Shown here piece after piece: positions 1 through 9,028 of a DNA stretch of 64,000 nucleotides. Positions within the stretch are counted from its first letter, which is position 1, and each line of letters opens with the position of its first letter. Source of the stretch: Clostridia bacterium (GTDB lineage: Bacteria; Bacillota_A; Clostridia; Christensenellales; Aristaeellaceae); the NCBI GenBank assembly GCA_017938645.1, contig JAGBBE010000205.1:1-64000 (forward strand). The letters are read 5' to 3'. Position numbers and translations under genes: made by a program. The notes under the pieces are model-generated. The model was not told the origin of the DNA and ran no database searches. It saw nothing but the letters and a program-made list of their open reading frames with translations.

Positions 1-361
1 ACAGTGCCAGCGCACCGCCGAAAAGAATGGACATCGCCAGTCCCAGCAAAATCTGCGCGGCAAACAGACCCTGACAGGAACGGTTGTCCTTAGCGCCGTA
101 GTATTGACTGATCATCAGTCCGCCCGCACCGGTCATACCAAAAAACAGGCAGGAAAAAATCAGAAAGGGGCGGTTGGCAACGGAAACGGCGCTCATCGCC
201 AGACCGTTAACGTCCAGACTGCCCACCATCATATTGTCAACGGTGTTGAACAGCGTGTTGATCAGCTGCTGGATGGTGACGGGAATCATCACCTTGAGTG
301 CGCTGGAATAGAAATCGCGCGTACCGATAAAGGGTTTGATTCTGTGAAGTATGGCCTGCAT
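1..361 (-). CDS. MATE family efflux transporter, N-terminal part (cut by window edge)
   Basis: Only the first 120 or so residues are present; the gene runs off the left edge. The protein starts MQAILHRIKPF and shows the MATE N-terminus: a first hydrophobic helix containing VMIPVTIQQLINTLFN, the motif NTVDNMMVG, then a second helix followed by GLMISQYYGAKD. MATE proteins are 12-helix sodium- or proton-driven exporters of cationic or aromatic compounds in the cytoplasmic membrane. The gene lies just downstream of der on the same strand, with a GC-rich hairpin in between, so it may be read partly from the der transcript. The substrate cannot be told from this fragment. Confidence 0.85.
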   Translation of the reverse strand, partial: MQAILHRIKPFIGTRDFYSSALKVMIPVTIQQLINTLFNTVDNMMVGSLDVNGLAMSAVSVANRPFLIFSCLFFGMTGAGGLMISQYYGAKDNRSCQGLFAAQILLGLAMSILFGGALAL

Positions 362-383
362 AATCAACCTCTGTATCAAATGA

Positions 384-406
384 CCGGCCGCAGGGCGTGC
401 GGCCGG
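384..406 (-). terminator. GC-rich hairpin between der and the MATE gene
   Basis: An 8-bp perfect stem CCGGCCGC/GCGGCCGG with a 7-nt loop lies 8 bases after the der stop codon. On the minus strand the following bases are only moderately T-rich (TCATTTGAT), so it may be a weak or partial terminator. Confidence 0.5.
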
Positions 407-413
407 CAAATGG

Positions 414-1745
414 TTATTCTTTCGTCTTTTCCCTCAGCACAAACCGGATGGGCGTGGCCTGGAAACCGAAGCTCTTGCGGAAATGGTTTTCAAGGTAACG
501 CTCATAGGCGAAGTGCATGAGTTCCTCGTGATTGATGAAGAAGACGAAGGTGGGTGGGCAGACAGACTGCTGCGTGCCGTAGTAAATCTTGAGACGGCGT
601 CCGCCGGACATGGGCGGCTGCAGGCTTGCCTGCGCATCGGCCAGGGCCTCATTGATCACGCCGGTGGGAATGCGCTTGCAGTACTGGGCATAGGCCTCCT
701 TCACTGCGGAGAGCACAGTGTTGACACGCTGACCGGTGAGAGCGGAGAGGAAGAGCACGGGCGCATAGCTCATGAACTTCAGATCGGAGATGATCTGCTT
801 GCGCATCTTCTCCATGGTGTTGGTGTCCTTCTCAATGGCGTCCCACTTGTTGACCACCACGATAACCGCCTTGCCGGAGTTGAGAATCAGTCCGGCAATC
901 TTGGTATCCTGCTCGGTCACGCCGGTCTGGGCGTCAATCAGCAGAAGCGCTACGTCGCAGCGGTCGATGGCGGCGATGGAGCGCAGCACGCTGTAGCGCT
1001 CGAGGGACTCATCCTCGATGGTCTTCTTCTTGCGCATGCCGGCAGTATCGATGATGTTGAAGCGGGTGCCGTCGGTATCGGTGAAGAAGGTGTCGATGGC
1101 GTCGCGCGTGGTGCCGGGAATGTCGCTCACCATGGTGCGCTCCTGGCCCAGCAGCTTGTTGGTCAGGCTGCTCTTGCCCACGTTGGGACGGCCCACCAGC
1201 GCCAGCTGGATGGTATGTTCTTCCTCTTCCAGCTCGTCCTCCTCGGCAGGGGGCAGGTTGTTCACGATCGCCTCCAGCAGGTCGCCCAGACCCAGCATGT
1301 TGGTGGCGCTGATGGCGATGGGATCGCCGAGGCCGAGGTTGTAATATTCGTAGAGCTGGTCTTCCATGCCCTGATAGTCCATCTTGTTGACCACCAGAAT
1401 GAGGGGTTTGCGGGTGCGGCGCAGATAGTTGGCCACTTCCTCGTCCTCATTGGTCATGCCGGCACGGCCGTCGCAGAAGAAGCAGATCACGTCGGCAGTG
1501 TCCATGGCGATCTGCGCCTGATGACGCATCTGGCTGAGGAGCACGTCATCGGAACGCATGTCCAGTCCGCCGGTGTCAACCATGCTGAAACGGCGGCCCA
1601 TCCATTCCACGTCGGCATAGACGCGGTCGCGGGTCACGCCGGGTATGTCCTCCACGATGGAGATGCGGCGTCCGGCGATGCGGTTAAAGAAAGAAGATTT
1701 TCCTACATTGGGGCGGCCAACGATGGCCACAAGCGGCTTTGCCAT
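414..1745 (-). CDS. der: Ribosome biogenesis GTPase Der (EngA)
   Basis: Essential double-GTPase that helps assemble the 50S ribosomal subunit in the cytoplasm. The 443 residues match the family's usual length of about 440. Two GTPase domains each carry a P-loop GRPNVGKSS (near residues 9-17 and 183-191), with DTGG and DTAGMR switch II motifs and NKxD specificity motifs (NKMD, NKWD). The C-terminal part is the KH-like domain ending KSFGFQATPIRFVLREK. I chose the start MAKPLVAIVGRPN because an AGGAGGA ribosome binding site lies just upstream; the frame stays open further upstream but without a site. The gene follows DUF512 by 10 bases, so the two form an operon, a pairing common in Clostridia. 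Confidence 0.97.
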   Translation of the reverse strand: MAKPLVAIVGRPNVGKSSFFNRIAGRRISIVEDIPGVTRDRVYADVEWMGRRFSMVDTGGLDMRSDDVLLSQMRHQAQIAMDTADVICFFCDGRAGMTNEDEEVANYLRRTRKPLILVVNKMDYQGMEDQLYEYYNLGLGDPIAISATNMLGLGDLLEAIVNNLPPAEEDELEEEEHTIQLALVGRPNVGKSSLTNKLLGQERTMVSDIPGTTRDAIDTFFTDTDGTRFNIIDTAGMRKKKTIEDESLERYSVLRSIAAIDRCDVALLLIDAQTGVTEQDTKIAGLILNSGKAVIVVVNKWDAIEKDTNTMEKMRKQIISDLKFMSYAPVLFLSALTGQRVNTVLSAVKEAYAQYCKRIPTGVINEALADAQASLQPPMSGGRRLKIYYGTQQSVCPPTFVFFINHEELMHFAYERYLENHFRKSFGFQATPIRFVLREKTKE

Positions 1746-1755
1746 GGGGTCCTCC

Positions 1756-3081
1756 TTATTCATCAAAGCGTCCGCGCAGCGCATCGTAGAAGGCCTGTCC
1801 GTCGCAGTCGACAAGATGCACGGGCAGCGGCGCGCGGGAAAGGAATTCATCAAAGGTCATATCGTCAAGGAACAGATCGCGTTCGTGACGGAGCGTCGAA
1901 GAGGCAAGCAGGATTTCATCTGCACCCTCCACATTTTCGGGCGTGAGCGCTCTAAGCAGGTCGCCTCCGGTCAGAAGGCCGGTCACGGTCACGGTTTCGC
2001 CAAAGAAACGGTTGGTTACCGGGATCACGCGTGCCCTGACATTGGCGGGCGCGTACTTTTCCACCCAGCGCTTCATGTGCGGCGCGACGCTCTTACCGGT
2101 GGGGATCACGTAAACTTTGTCCTCGACCGGCTCGTCCATATCGAACTTGCGCTCGAATTCGGCAATCTCCTCGATTTCGGTTTCCATCTTGCGCAGGAGC
2201 CCGACGCCGTTTTCGATCTGCGGATAGTTCTCGTACCAGTCCTCGGAGGGAATTTCGCGCCCGGCGAGGCAGTAAAACTCGTCGCTCGGGAAAGCGAAGG
2301 TGGTACCGATGGTTTCGCGGCATTCCTGCTGGAAGGGTGCGATCATGTCCAGAAGCTTTGCGGCTTCCTCAGACGTGAAGCAGCGAAGCTTTTCCAGCCC
2401 GTCGCGGAACTTCGTAAGCCCCACCGGCACCATCGCTACGGTCATGGCTGCAGGAGCCAGCGAGCGAAGGTCGCGCAGGGTGCGCATAAGCTCTTCCCCA
2501 TCGTTCCAGCCCGGGCAGGTCACAATCTGGCAGTGGAAGCGGATGCCCGCATCCTTGAGCCTGGTGAGCTTTTGCATGATGTCGCCCGCAAAGCGGTTGT
2601 TCATCATGCGGCAGCGAAGCTCCGGATTGGTTGTATGCACGCTTACATACAGAGGCGACGCCTTGCGGCGGATGATGCGGTCAAACTCGCTTTCGCTCAC
2701 GTTGGTGAGGGTGACGAAATTGCCCATCATCAGCGAGTAGCGCCAGTCGTCGTCCTTGACGTAGAGGGTTTCGCGAAGCTTCGGCGGCATCTGGGCGATG
2801 AAGCAGAACACGCAGTTGTTGTGACAGGTGCGCGGCGACAGCGCCATCGTCTGCCCGAAATGCAGCCCCAGCGCCTCGCCCTCCCCCTTGCGGATGGAAA
2901 TGTGCACAGGCTTGCCGTCACGTTCCAGTTCCACATCGACCCGGTCGCCTGCAATCAGCGCCTGATAGTCGATTTCATCCAGAACCGGTTCGCCGTTGAG
3001 CGCAAGCAGGAAGTCGCCGACACGAAGCCCGTGTCTGTGCGCTACCGAGCGCTTGTCCACCCCGGTGATCTCGTGCCGCAT
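1756..3081 (-). CDS. DUF512 family radical SAM protein with N-terminal PDZ-like domain
   Basis: 441 residues. The N-terminal 60 residues look like a PDZ domain (GLRVGDFLLALNGEPV). A radical-SAM-like core follows, with the iron-sulfur cysteines in CHNNCVFCF (residues about 86-94). The C-terminal DUF512 region follows. This family is conserved next to der in many Firmicutes, but its reaction is unknown; the CxxxCxxC spacing is slightly atypical but normal for the family. ATG start with GGAGGG just upstream. The gene has its own promoter and ends 10 bases before der. The family call is secure; no substrate can be named. Confidence 0.9.
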   Translation of the reverse strand: MRHEITGVDKRSVAHRHGLRVGDFLLALNGEPVLDEIDYQALIAGDRVDVELERDGKPVHISIRKGEGEALGLHFGQTMALSPRTCHNNCVFCFIAQMPPKLRETLYVKDDDWRYSLMMGNFVTLTNVSESEFDRIIRRKASPLYVSVHTTNPELRCRMMNNRFAGDIMQKLTRLKDAGIRFHCQIVTCPGWNDGEELMRTLRDLRSLAPAAMTVAMVPVGLTKFRDGLEKLRCFTSEEAAKLLDMIAPFQQECRETIGTTFAFPSDEFYCLAGREIPSEDWYENYPQIENGVGLLRKMETEIEEIAEFERKFDMDEPVEDKVYVIPTGKSVAPHMKRWVEKYAPANVRARVIPVTNRFFGETVTVTGLLTGGDLLRALTPENVEGADEILLASSTLRHERDLFLDDMTFDEFLSRAPLPVHLVDCDGQAFYDALRGRFDE

Positions 3082-3126
3082 AAACTCCCTCCTTCATTGC
3101 AAGAACGGCAGAAAACAACAGCTTGT

Positions 3127-3155
3127 ATTATGCCCCGAAACGTTCTGGAAGTCAA
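3127..3155 (-). promoter_or_regulatory. Predicted sigma-A promoter for DUF512-der
   Basis: Reading the minus strand: TTGACT, 17 bases, CATAAT, ending 46 bases before the DUF512 start codon. It lies in the short gap after the DUF4129 gene. Confidence 0.6.
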
Positions 3156-3160
3156 GCTTT

Positions 3161-4390
3161 TCAGCCCTTCTTCTCCAGCGTTTTTGCATGCTGGGCAAAG
3201 GTTTCCGCCTCGTTGGAATCAATGGTTTCGCGGCTGTAGCGCGCACGTTCGTAGATGGAGGCAGCCTCCGGCGGAAGATTCTCACGTGCGGTGCTTCCGG
3301 GCTGCCATTCCTGATGTCTGCGCAAAAGGCGGCGGTAGCGGTAGCGCACGCGTTCGACCGGTGTAAGCCGGTCTTCATTGACCTGCCTGAACCACTCGCC
3401 AAACGGGCTTCTGCGTCCGGAAGAGGATGTTTCGCCTGTTTCGCGGGTGTCGGCGATTTCATCCACATAGTCCTCGGACGCGGCCTGCGCGTAGCTGCCC
3501 AGCAGCTTCCACAATTTGCGCACAAGCACTCGCAGCTTGCGCCATACGATGCGCAGGGCAAAGAAGAGCGCGACACATAGACCGATCACGGCCAGCACGG
3601 CAAAAATCTTTTCCAGAATCACAGCCAGAAGACTCGGCTCGCTTACTTCTCCAAGCATTTCCATCGGCCCCGCGCCTCCGCCGCCGGCTCCGCCTGCGGT
3701 CGTCTCAGGCAGAAATCCTGAAAGAAAGCGCAGAACCACCATCACCAGTTCCAGCATCCTGTCCCACATCCACCTGAGCGCTCTGGCAAGCGCCGGAATG
3801 GAGGATAGCAGCAGAATTACCACAATCAAACCAGCTGTAAAGAGTTTGTTCTTCTGCCGCATGCCGCCGGATGCACCCTGTCCGCGCGAGGAAGCCTCCT
3901 GCAGGCTCTGACGGTTGAGCATGAACAGCCACAGCGTCACATAACAGAGGAAGCTGACAATCAGCGGCACTTTGATCGAGGCATACACGCCAGAGGGAAT
4001 CATCTGCATGACCTGCGCCGCTGCAAACAGACAGGCTCCGGTAAAGGAAACCGTGTAGGAAAGCTCCCTTCCGGCTTCCCAGCCGCCGATGGGCAGCGTG
4101 TACAGAAGCAAAACGACATATCCAATCGGCAGCGCAAGCGTCCACCATTTTTCTCTCCACGGCAGAAGCACGATTCCAGCGGCAAGAATCGCCGCAGCAA
4201 ACACAAGGCCGACAGGAAGCCTTCTGCGTCCCTTCAGCGGAAGGCATACGGCTGCTGAGACCGCATACAGCGCGGCAAACATGCCGCACAGCCACATGTC
4301 AAAGCCGTGCACGCTCATCAGCAGCGCCGGAGCCATTCCGGCAAGCGCCAGCATGAGCACCGCCTGACATCTCCTCAGCCATCCCTTCAT
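3161..4390 (-). CDS. DUF4129 domain membrane protein
   Basis: 409 residues. The first half holds several hydrophobic helices, starting with WLRRCQAVLMLALAGMAPALL, then a further pair near residues 185-210 and one near 255-285. The soluble C-terminus has the DUF4129 pattern (TPVERVRYRYRRLLRR, then RENLPPEAASIYERARYS). Such proteins usually accompany MoxR ATPases and DUF58 proteins, often fused to a transglutaminase domain, which is absent here. The start overlaps the DUF58 stop by 4 bases (ATGA), showing translational coupling. By analogy it is the membrane partner of a MoxR chaperone system acting at the envelope; the true role is unknown. Confidence 0.8.
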   Translation of the reverse strand: MKGWLRRCQAVLMLALAGMAPALLMSVHGFDMWLCGMFAALYAVSAAVCLPLKGRRRLPVGLVFAAAILAAGIVLLPWREKWWTLALPIGYVVLLLYTLPIGGWEAGRELSYTVSFTGACLFAAAQVMQMIPSGVYASIKVPLIVSFLCYVTLWLFMLNRQSLQEASSRGQGASGGMRQKNKLFTAGLIVVILLLSSIPALARALRWMWDRMLELVMVVLRFLSGFLPETTAGGAGGGGAGPMEMLGEVSEPSLLAVILEKIFAVLAVIGLCVALFFALRIVWRKLRVLVRKLWKLLGSYAQAASEDYVDEIADTRETGETSSSGRRSPFGEWFRQVNEDRLTPVERVRYRYRRLLRRHQEWQPGSTARENLPPEAASIYERARYSRETIDSNEAETFAQHAKTLEKKG

Positions 4391-5460
4391 GCGCGCTCAC
4401 CTCCCAGCACATGCAGCGTAACCATGTTGCCCTGACGGCGCAGCTGGTTCAGCTTTTCATGCATGACATCGCTTTCGTAGGCGCTGAGCACCACGATGTC
4501 CATGCCGCTGAGGTCTGTAAGCGACGAAAGGAATGCGTTGAAGCTCACAAGCCTGAGGATGCGCAGATGCGCAAAGGCGGTCAGCAGTTCCTCTTCTCTG
4601 GCTGTTCCGCCGGAGGGCATCAAAATCGTGCAGTCCTTGCTTTCGTCCAGAGGCATGTTGCAGGCAAAGCCTGCCGTCAGCCCTGCGCGCAGCGCATACA
4701 CGCACAGCGTTGCCGCCATGGAGATTTCGCGCTCAACCATGGCCTGTTCGTAATCCATCAGATTGTCCCATTGATCGTCCGAAAGCTGGGCGTTTAAGAT
4801 CACCATCAGCCGCGCCTGCGCTGAGGGATCGTGCAGCCGGACCTGCGTTTCACCCATGCGTGCACTGGCAGGCCAATGAATGTCCCGCACAGGGTCTCCA
4901 GGCTGATAGGAGCGGATGCCGTTGATCAGAAAAGGATCGTGCAGAAGCTGCTGCCTGAGCGCCCATTCGCCTGTGAGCCTCGTCAGCGGCGCAGGCAGTT
5001 CGCTTGGGTCCAGCAGCTTCGGATACACCAGTACCGGCACGCTCATGTGCTGTTCGCGCGTGCAGATGTTCACGCCGGTGATATCGCCCGCCGTGAGCGC
5101 CGCGTTGCCGATGTCATACGCACCGCGGTGCAGGAATGTGACACGGTGACGGCGCGTGATGCGCTGAAACGGCATCACCGTAAACAAACTCTGGTGATAC
5201 ATCGTGCCGCTCACTTCCAGATTCTCCCGGCGGCCAAAACGCAGATGCGGGGAAATGCGGCTTTCCACCCGCAGCCACGGAATGATCAGCGGACGATCGT
5301 TGACGACCACTTCCACCAGTTCGGCCTCCTCGCCTTCAAACACAGCCCGCTGCGAAAAAGCGCGCGAGATGTGCAGACCCTTGAGGCCGAAATGTTTGAG
5401 GATCAGTCCATAGACGGCGGATACCGCCGCGTATACGAGAAGGATGACCAGAATATTCAT
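4387..5460 (-). CDS. DUF58 domain protein (MoxR partner)
   Basis: 357 residues with one N-terminal membrane segment (MNILVILLVYAAVSAVYGLI) and a DUF58 core. The signature GDPVRDIHWPASAR is near residues 188-201, followed by a von Willebrand A-like segment (ARLMVILNAQL). Proteins of this type are found with MoxR AAA+ ATPases, which are thought to insert metals or remodel VWA partners. It overlaps the MoxR gene by 4 bases upstream and the DUF4129 gene by 4 bases downstream, so the three are a tightly coupled operon. The client of the system is unknown. Confidence 0.88.
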   Translation of the reverse strand: MNILVILLVYAAVSAVYGLILKHFGLKGLHISRAFSQRAVFEGEEAELVEVVVNDRPLIIPWLRVESRISPHLRFGRRENLEVSGTMYHQSLFTVMPFQRITRRHRVTFLHRGAYDIGNAALTAGDITGVNICTREQHMSVPVLVYPKLLDPSELPAPLTRLTGEWALRQQLLHDPFLINGIRSYQPGDPVRDIHWPASARMGETQVRLHDPSAQARLMVILNAQLSDDQWDNLMDYEQAMVEREISMAATLCVYALRAGLTAGFACNMPLDESKDCTILMPSGGTAREEELLTAFAHLRILRLVSFNAFLSSLTDLSGMDIVVLSAYESDVMHEKLNQLRRQGNMVTLHVLGGERA

Positions 5461-6404
5461 GCGCGTTCCTCAGTAGGCGCGGGCACCTGCGAAAGAAGCT
5501 CGCGGATGAAGGTTTCGCTGTTGTGCTGATAGCTGATGCCGCGCAGAATGATGCGGTGAGCCAGCACTGGCACGGCCAGTTCCTTCACGTCGTCTGGAAT
5601 CACGTAATCACGTCCGCGGATGGCGGCAAGCGCCTGAGAGGCGCGCATGAGCGCAATCAGCGCACGCGGAGAGGGTCCCAGACGCACGCGGTCGGGATCG
5701 CGCGCCGCCTCGCACAGCGCGGCCATGTAGCGCATCACGTCCGCAGACACCGAGCATTCCGCGCACAGCTTTGCCGCCTGCGCCACCTCGTCCTTCTGTG
5801 CAACCGGTTCAAGCTCTCCCAGCGGATCAGCCTGAATGAAGCGCTGCATCATCCTGACAGCTTCCTCCTGCGTGGGATAGCCCAGAGACAGCTTCACAAG
5901 AAAGCGGTCCAGCTGCGCCTCCGGCAGAGGGAAGGTACCCTGCGTTTCCACAGGGTTCTGCGTGGCGATGACAAGGAACGGACGCTCCAAGGGATAGGTC
6001 ACACCGCCCTCGGTAATCTGCCTCTCCTCCATGCACTCCAGAAGCGCAGACTGCGTTCTGGGCGTGGCGCGGTTGATTTCATCCGCCAGAAGCACGTTGG
6101 TAAATACCGGGCCTTTGACAAAGGTGAACGTGCCTGTCTGCTGCGCAAACACGCGCATGCCGGTTACGTCGGCAGGCAGAAGGTCGGGCGTGAACTGCAC
6201 GCGCGAAAAATCGCAGCTGAGCGATTTGGAAAGCGCCTTGGCCAGCGTCGTTTTGCCCGTGCCCGGCACGTCCTCCAGAAGCACATGTCCGCCTGCAAAC
6301 ATGGCGGAGAGCATCAGTTCGATTTCCTTTTCCTTTCCTACGATCACGCGGGCGATATTCTCCTGAAGCCTTCCGGCCAATGTTTTTACATCTGTGTATT
6401 TCAC
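5457..6404 (-). CDS. MoxR family AAA+ ATPase
   Basis: 315 residues, cytoplasmic AAA+ chaperone-like ATPase. Walker A is GTGKTT in EDVPGTGKTTLAKAL, Walker B is LLADEINRATPRTQ, and sensor 1 is VIATQNPVETQGTFPLPEAQLDR, all typical of MoxR. I chose a GTG start (VKYTDVKTLAG) because AAAGGAAG sits 9 bases upstream; an ATG nine codons earlier lacks a ribosome binding site. First gene of the MoxR-DUF58-DUF4129 operon, preceded by a predicted promoter at 6440-6468. Confidence 0.93.
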   Translation of the reverse strand: MKYTDVKTLAGRLQENIARVIVGKEKEIELMLSAMFAGGHVLLEDVPGTGKTTLAKALSKSLSCDFSRVQFTPDLLPADVTGMRVFAQQTGTFTFVKGPVFTNVLLADEINRATPRTQSALLECMEERQITEGGVTYPLERPFLVIATQNPVETQGTFPLPEAQLDRFLVKLSLGYPTQEEAVRMMQRFIQADPLGELEPVAQKDEVAQAAKLCAECSVSADVMRYMAALCEAARDPDRVRLGPSPRALIALMRASQALAAIRGRDYVIPDDVKELAVPVLAHRIILRGISYQHNSETFIRELLSQVPAPTEERA

Positions 6405-6439
6405 GAAGCACCGCTTCCTTTCGAAAATCATCTGCCTTC

Positions 6440-6468
6440 ATTATACTGCACCCACCTCTCCGCCGCAA
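6440..6468 (-). promoter_or_regulatory. Predicted promoter for the MoxR operon
   Basis: Minus strand TTGCGG, 17 bases, TATAAT, ending 36 bases before the GTG start of the MoxR gene. Confidence 0.6.
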
Positions 6469-6497
6469 CAGTTTACATCCGCAACATGCGCCGGGGC

Positions 6498-6527
6498 TTG
6501 CCTGAGAGGGCATGGATAAGGTATAAT
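6498..6527 (+). promoter_or_regulatory. Predicted promoter for the phosphodiester glycosidase operon
   Basis: TTGCCT, 18 bases, TATAAT, 39 bases before the start codon at 6567. The -10 box is perfect; the -35 box matches four of six bases. Confidence 0.6.
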
Positions 6528-6566
6528 AGGATGAATTGTTATGCACATTCCCCAAGAAAGGAACGG

Positions 6567-7598
6567 ATGAACAAGATGCGCAAAGCCATCGACCTGACCC
6601 TGAGCGTGCTGGCAGCCGTGCTGGCCGTTTCCCTGATTTTTACCATTCCCTCCGGAGCCGTGACCGAATCGGCACAGAGCCGTTATTTTGACGCGCTTTG
6701 GGAAGAGGAAGAGGACTATGTATCCAGGCATGAACCCATGGCCGTGCTGGCCAGCGCCGTTTTCAGCGATATTCTTCCTGCCGCCAATGTAAACGGCCTC
6801 GACGGCGACCTTTTCACGCCCGGCAGCACGCCCATTGCGGAGAATTTTACCGAAAGCGGCTACCGAGACGATACCATCATCGTGGAGATGGAGCAGAAGC
6901 GCATGTTTGACAGCGATGTTTTCATCGCCTATGTCAAAATCGCCACGCCCTCCCAGATCCGCACGGCCATCGCCGGCAACAAGCTTTCCTCCACCCGCAC
7001 CAATCAGACCTCTGTGATCACCGCCGCCTACAACGGCATCGTCGGTATCAACGGCGACTACTACTCCGACAGCAACCGTCAGGGCGGACACATCGTGCGT
7101 CAGGGACAGGTGCTGCGCGAGCGCGTGAGCGACAACTTCGACCTGCTCTTCATCGACGAGCTGGGCGATCTGCATGTGTTCCACCGCGGCAAGGCCGACC
7201 AGAAGGAGCAGGTGGCTGCCTTCAAGAGCGAGCACGAGCTGGTCAACGGCTTCTGCTTCGGCCCGGGTCTTGTAATCGACGGTCAGAAGCCCGCCGATGT
7301 GGGCGAGTACAAGTGGTTCGATCCCTCCAGCGTAAATCCCCGCGCCGCCATCGGCCAGCTGGACACGCTGACCTATGTGCTGGTCGCCGTCAACGGCCGC
7401 ACGGACGAATCCATCGGCGTGACGATGGATCAGTTTGCCGACATCATGCTGGAGCTTGGCTGCCAGCAGGCCTACAACCTCGACGGCGGCAACAGCGCCA
7501 CCCTCGCCTTCAACGGCGAGGTGTTCAACACCAAGGTACAGAAGGAACGCGACGTATCCGACATCATCTACTTTGCCAGCGCGACCGACGCTGAGTAA
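6567..7598 (+). CDS. Phosphodiester glycosidase (NAGPA) family exported protein
   Basis: 343 residues. The N-terminus is a membrane anchor or uncleaved signal (residues about 6-25). The C-terminal domain belongs to the phosphodiester glycosidase/NAGPA family: conserved NGDYYSD near residue 168 and NLDGGNSATLAF near residue 306, the typical metal/active-site motif. Family members remove N-acetylglucosamine linked through a phosphodiester, so an extracytoplasmic role on wall or exopolysaccharide phosphodiesters is likely. Start chosen at ATG 6567 with AAAGGAA upstream. The Lgt-like gene follows after 12 bases, so both are co-transcribed. Confidence 0.85.
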   Translation: MNKMRKAIDLTLSVLAAVLAVSLIFTIPSGAVTESAQSRYFDALWEEEEDYVSRHEPMAVLASAVFSDILPAANVNGLDGDLFTPGSTPIAENFTESGYRDDTIIVEMEQKRMFDSDVFIAYVKIATPSQIRTAIAGNKLSSTRTNQTSVITAAYNGIVGINGDYYSDSNRQGGHIVRQGQVLRERVSDNFDLLFIDELGDLHVFHRGKADQKEQVAAFKSEHELVNGFCFGPGLVIDGQKPADVGEYKWFDPSSVNPRAAIGQLDTLTYVLVAVNGRTDESIGVTMDQFADIMLELGCQQAYNLDGGNSATLAFNGEVFNTKVQKERDVSDIIYFASATDAE

Positions 7599-7610
7599 GG
7601 AGCATTCCTC

Positions 7611-8567
7611 ATGGCTGAAACATTTTCTCTTTTCGGGCTGCAGGGGTATCTCTACGGCCTGTGCGCCTTTATCGGCGCTGTGATCCTGCTTGCGGGTATG
7701 CAGCTGACGGACCGCAAACTGCCCCATGGCACAGTGAGCCTCTTCGGCGTGCTTGGCATCGTGCTGGGTATTGTGTTTGCCCGCGCGTTCTTCTGCGCAG
7801 TCAACTGGTCGGAGTTCGTGCACAATTACGAAAATCCGATGCTGATGCTCAACTGGTTTGACGGCGGCATGAGCATGACGGGCCTGCTTCTGGGCCTGCT
7901 TCTGGCCGCGATGCTGACGGCTCGCATCCGCAGGATCTCCTTTGGACGCCTGATGGACGCCGTATGCGTTCCCTTTGGACTGATGATCGCCGCCCTGCGC
8001 TTTGGCGAGCAGTTCACCGACCTGGGCGTGGGCGCAGCCGTAAACGAGGGTTTTGCTACCGAAAAGCTTTCGTGGCTGCTTCTGGAAAGCCGTATGGGCG
8101 TGATGGTGGAATACCGTCTGAACGTATGGCTGTACGAAGTCGTCGCAGGCGTGATCCTCTTTCTCGCGGCGGTCTGCTTCTTCCGCAAGCTCAAATCCCA
8201 TGCCGGAGATACGGCGCTTCTGGTCGTTAGCCTCTGGGGTGCCAGCCAGATCCTGCTGGAAAGCATGCGCGACGACGGACACATGCTCGTCATTTTCCTG
8301 CGCATCGGCCAGCTGTCCGCCTTCCTGCTGCCTGCGGTGTCCTGCGGCATCCTCTGCCGCCGCGTCAAATGCCGCAAAGCCGTGTGGATCGCATGGCTGG
8401 TGGTTATGCTGTGCGTTGCCGGTGTTGCCGTGCTGGAGTTCTCGCTTGACGGCCGCCTCACCTTCGGCACTCCCACGCTTGCGCGCGACTGGACGCTGAT
8501 GGCGCTGTGCTGCGCCGCGCTGGCCGCCGTGCCCTGCACGCTTCTGCACAAGGTGCGCAAACAGTGA
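7611..8567 (+). CDS. Divergent Lgt-like (prolipoprotein diacylglyceryl transferase family) membrane protein
   Basis: 318 residues with about seven hydrophobic segments. The middle resembles Lgt: FDGGMSMTGLLLG (Lgt has GGMSFHGGLIG), then GRLMDAVCVPFGLMIAALRFGEQF (Lgt: D-apxxplGLxxGRIGNF). Lgt moves diacylglycerol from phosphatidylglycerol to the lipobox cysteine of exported lipoproteins. Here the functionally important His of the GGMSFHGG motif is Thr and the GRIGNF motif is only partly kept (the Arg remains), so true Lgt activity is doubtful; it may be a paralogue with another lipid role. It lies between the glycosidase and ogt, overlapping ogt by 4 bases. Confidence 0.6.
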   Translation: MAETFSLFGLQGYLYGLCAFIGAVILLAGMQLTDRKLPHGTVSLFGVLGIVLGIVFARAFFCAVNWSEFVHNYENPMLMLNWFDGGMSMTGLLLGLLLAAMLTARIRRISFGRLMDAVCVPFGLMIAALRFGEQFTDLGVGAAVNEGFATEKLSWLLLESRMGVMVEYRLNVWLYEVVAGVILFLAAVCFFRKLKSHAGDTALLVVSLWGASQILLESMRDDGHMLVIFLRIGQLSAFLLPAVSCGILCRRVKCRKAVWIAWLVVMLCVAGVAVLEFSLDGRLTFGTPTLARDWTLMALCCAALAAVPCTLLHKVRKQ

Positions 8568-9028
8568 AATATGCGCTGATCATTTCTTCTCCCATTGGCG
8601 CGCTTACGCTCGTGGAGGAGGACGGAGCGCTCACGGAAGTGCGCTTCGGCGAAAAAGCACAGGGGGTTATGCTGAAAAGCACAGAGCTCCTTGAGCGCGC
8701 TGCACGGGAGCTTGACGAATACTTCCGCGGTGAGCGCAGGGCTTTCACCATTCCGCTGAATCCTCATGGCACTCCGTTTCAGAAACGCTGCTGGGATGCA
8801 CTCTGCCGGATTCCCTGCGGCGAAACGCGCACCTATGCACAGCAGGCAGCCATGATCGGAAACCCGAAGGCCTGCCGCGCCGTGGGCATGGGCAATCACC
8901 GTAATCCGCTGCCCATTTTCATTCCCTGCCACCGTGTGATAGGCAAAAACGGAACCCTGACCGGTTATGCCGGAGGACTGGATATCAAAGAGACACTTTT
9001 GAACATAGAAAGGATGACCCGACCATGA
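8564..9028 (+). CDS. ogt: Methylated-DNA--protein-cysteine methyltransferase
   Basis: 154 residues; suicide enzyme that transfers O6-alkyl groups from guanine to its own cysteine, repairing alkylated DNA. The active site IPCHRVIG (Cys near residue 121) is intact, and the helix-turn-helix region GTPFQKRCWDALCRIPCGETRTY is present. The start is a GTG (VKYALIISS) overlapping the previous stop (GTGA) with AAGGTG upstream. Its own stop overlaps the pyk start by 4 bases. The short single-domain length fits Ogt rather than Ada. Confidence 0.93.
   Translation: MKYALIISSPIGALTLVEEDGALTEVRFGEKAQGVMLKSTELLERAARELDEYFRGERRAFTIPLNPHGTPFQKRCWDALCRIPCGETRTYAQQAAMIGNPKACRAVGMGNHRNPLPIFIPCHRVIGKNGTLTGYAGGLDIKETLLNIERMTRP

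Noticed and set aside
483..1946. Long plus-strand open frame across der
   Set aside because: Antisense shadow of der; no ribosome binding site and no recognisable domain.
5523..6566. Upstream extension of the phosphodiester glycosidase reading frame into the MoxR gene
   Set aside because: It is antisense to the MoxR gene; the signal-like N-terminus and ribosome binding site define the start at 6567.
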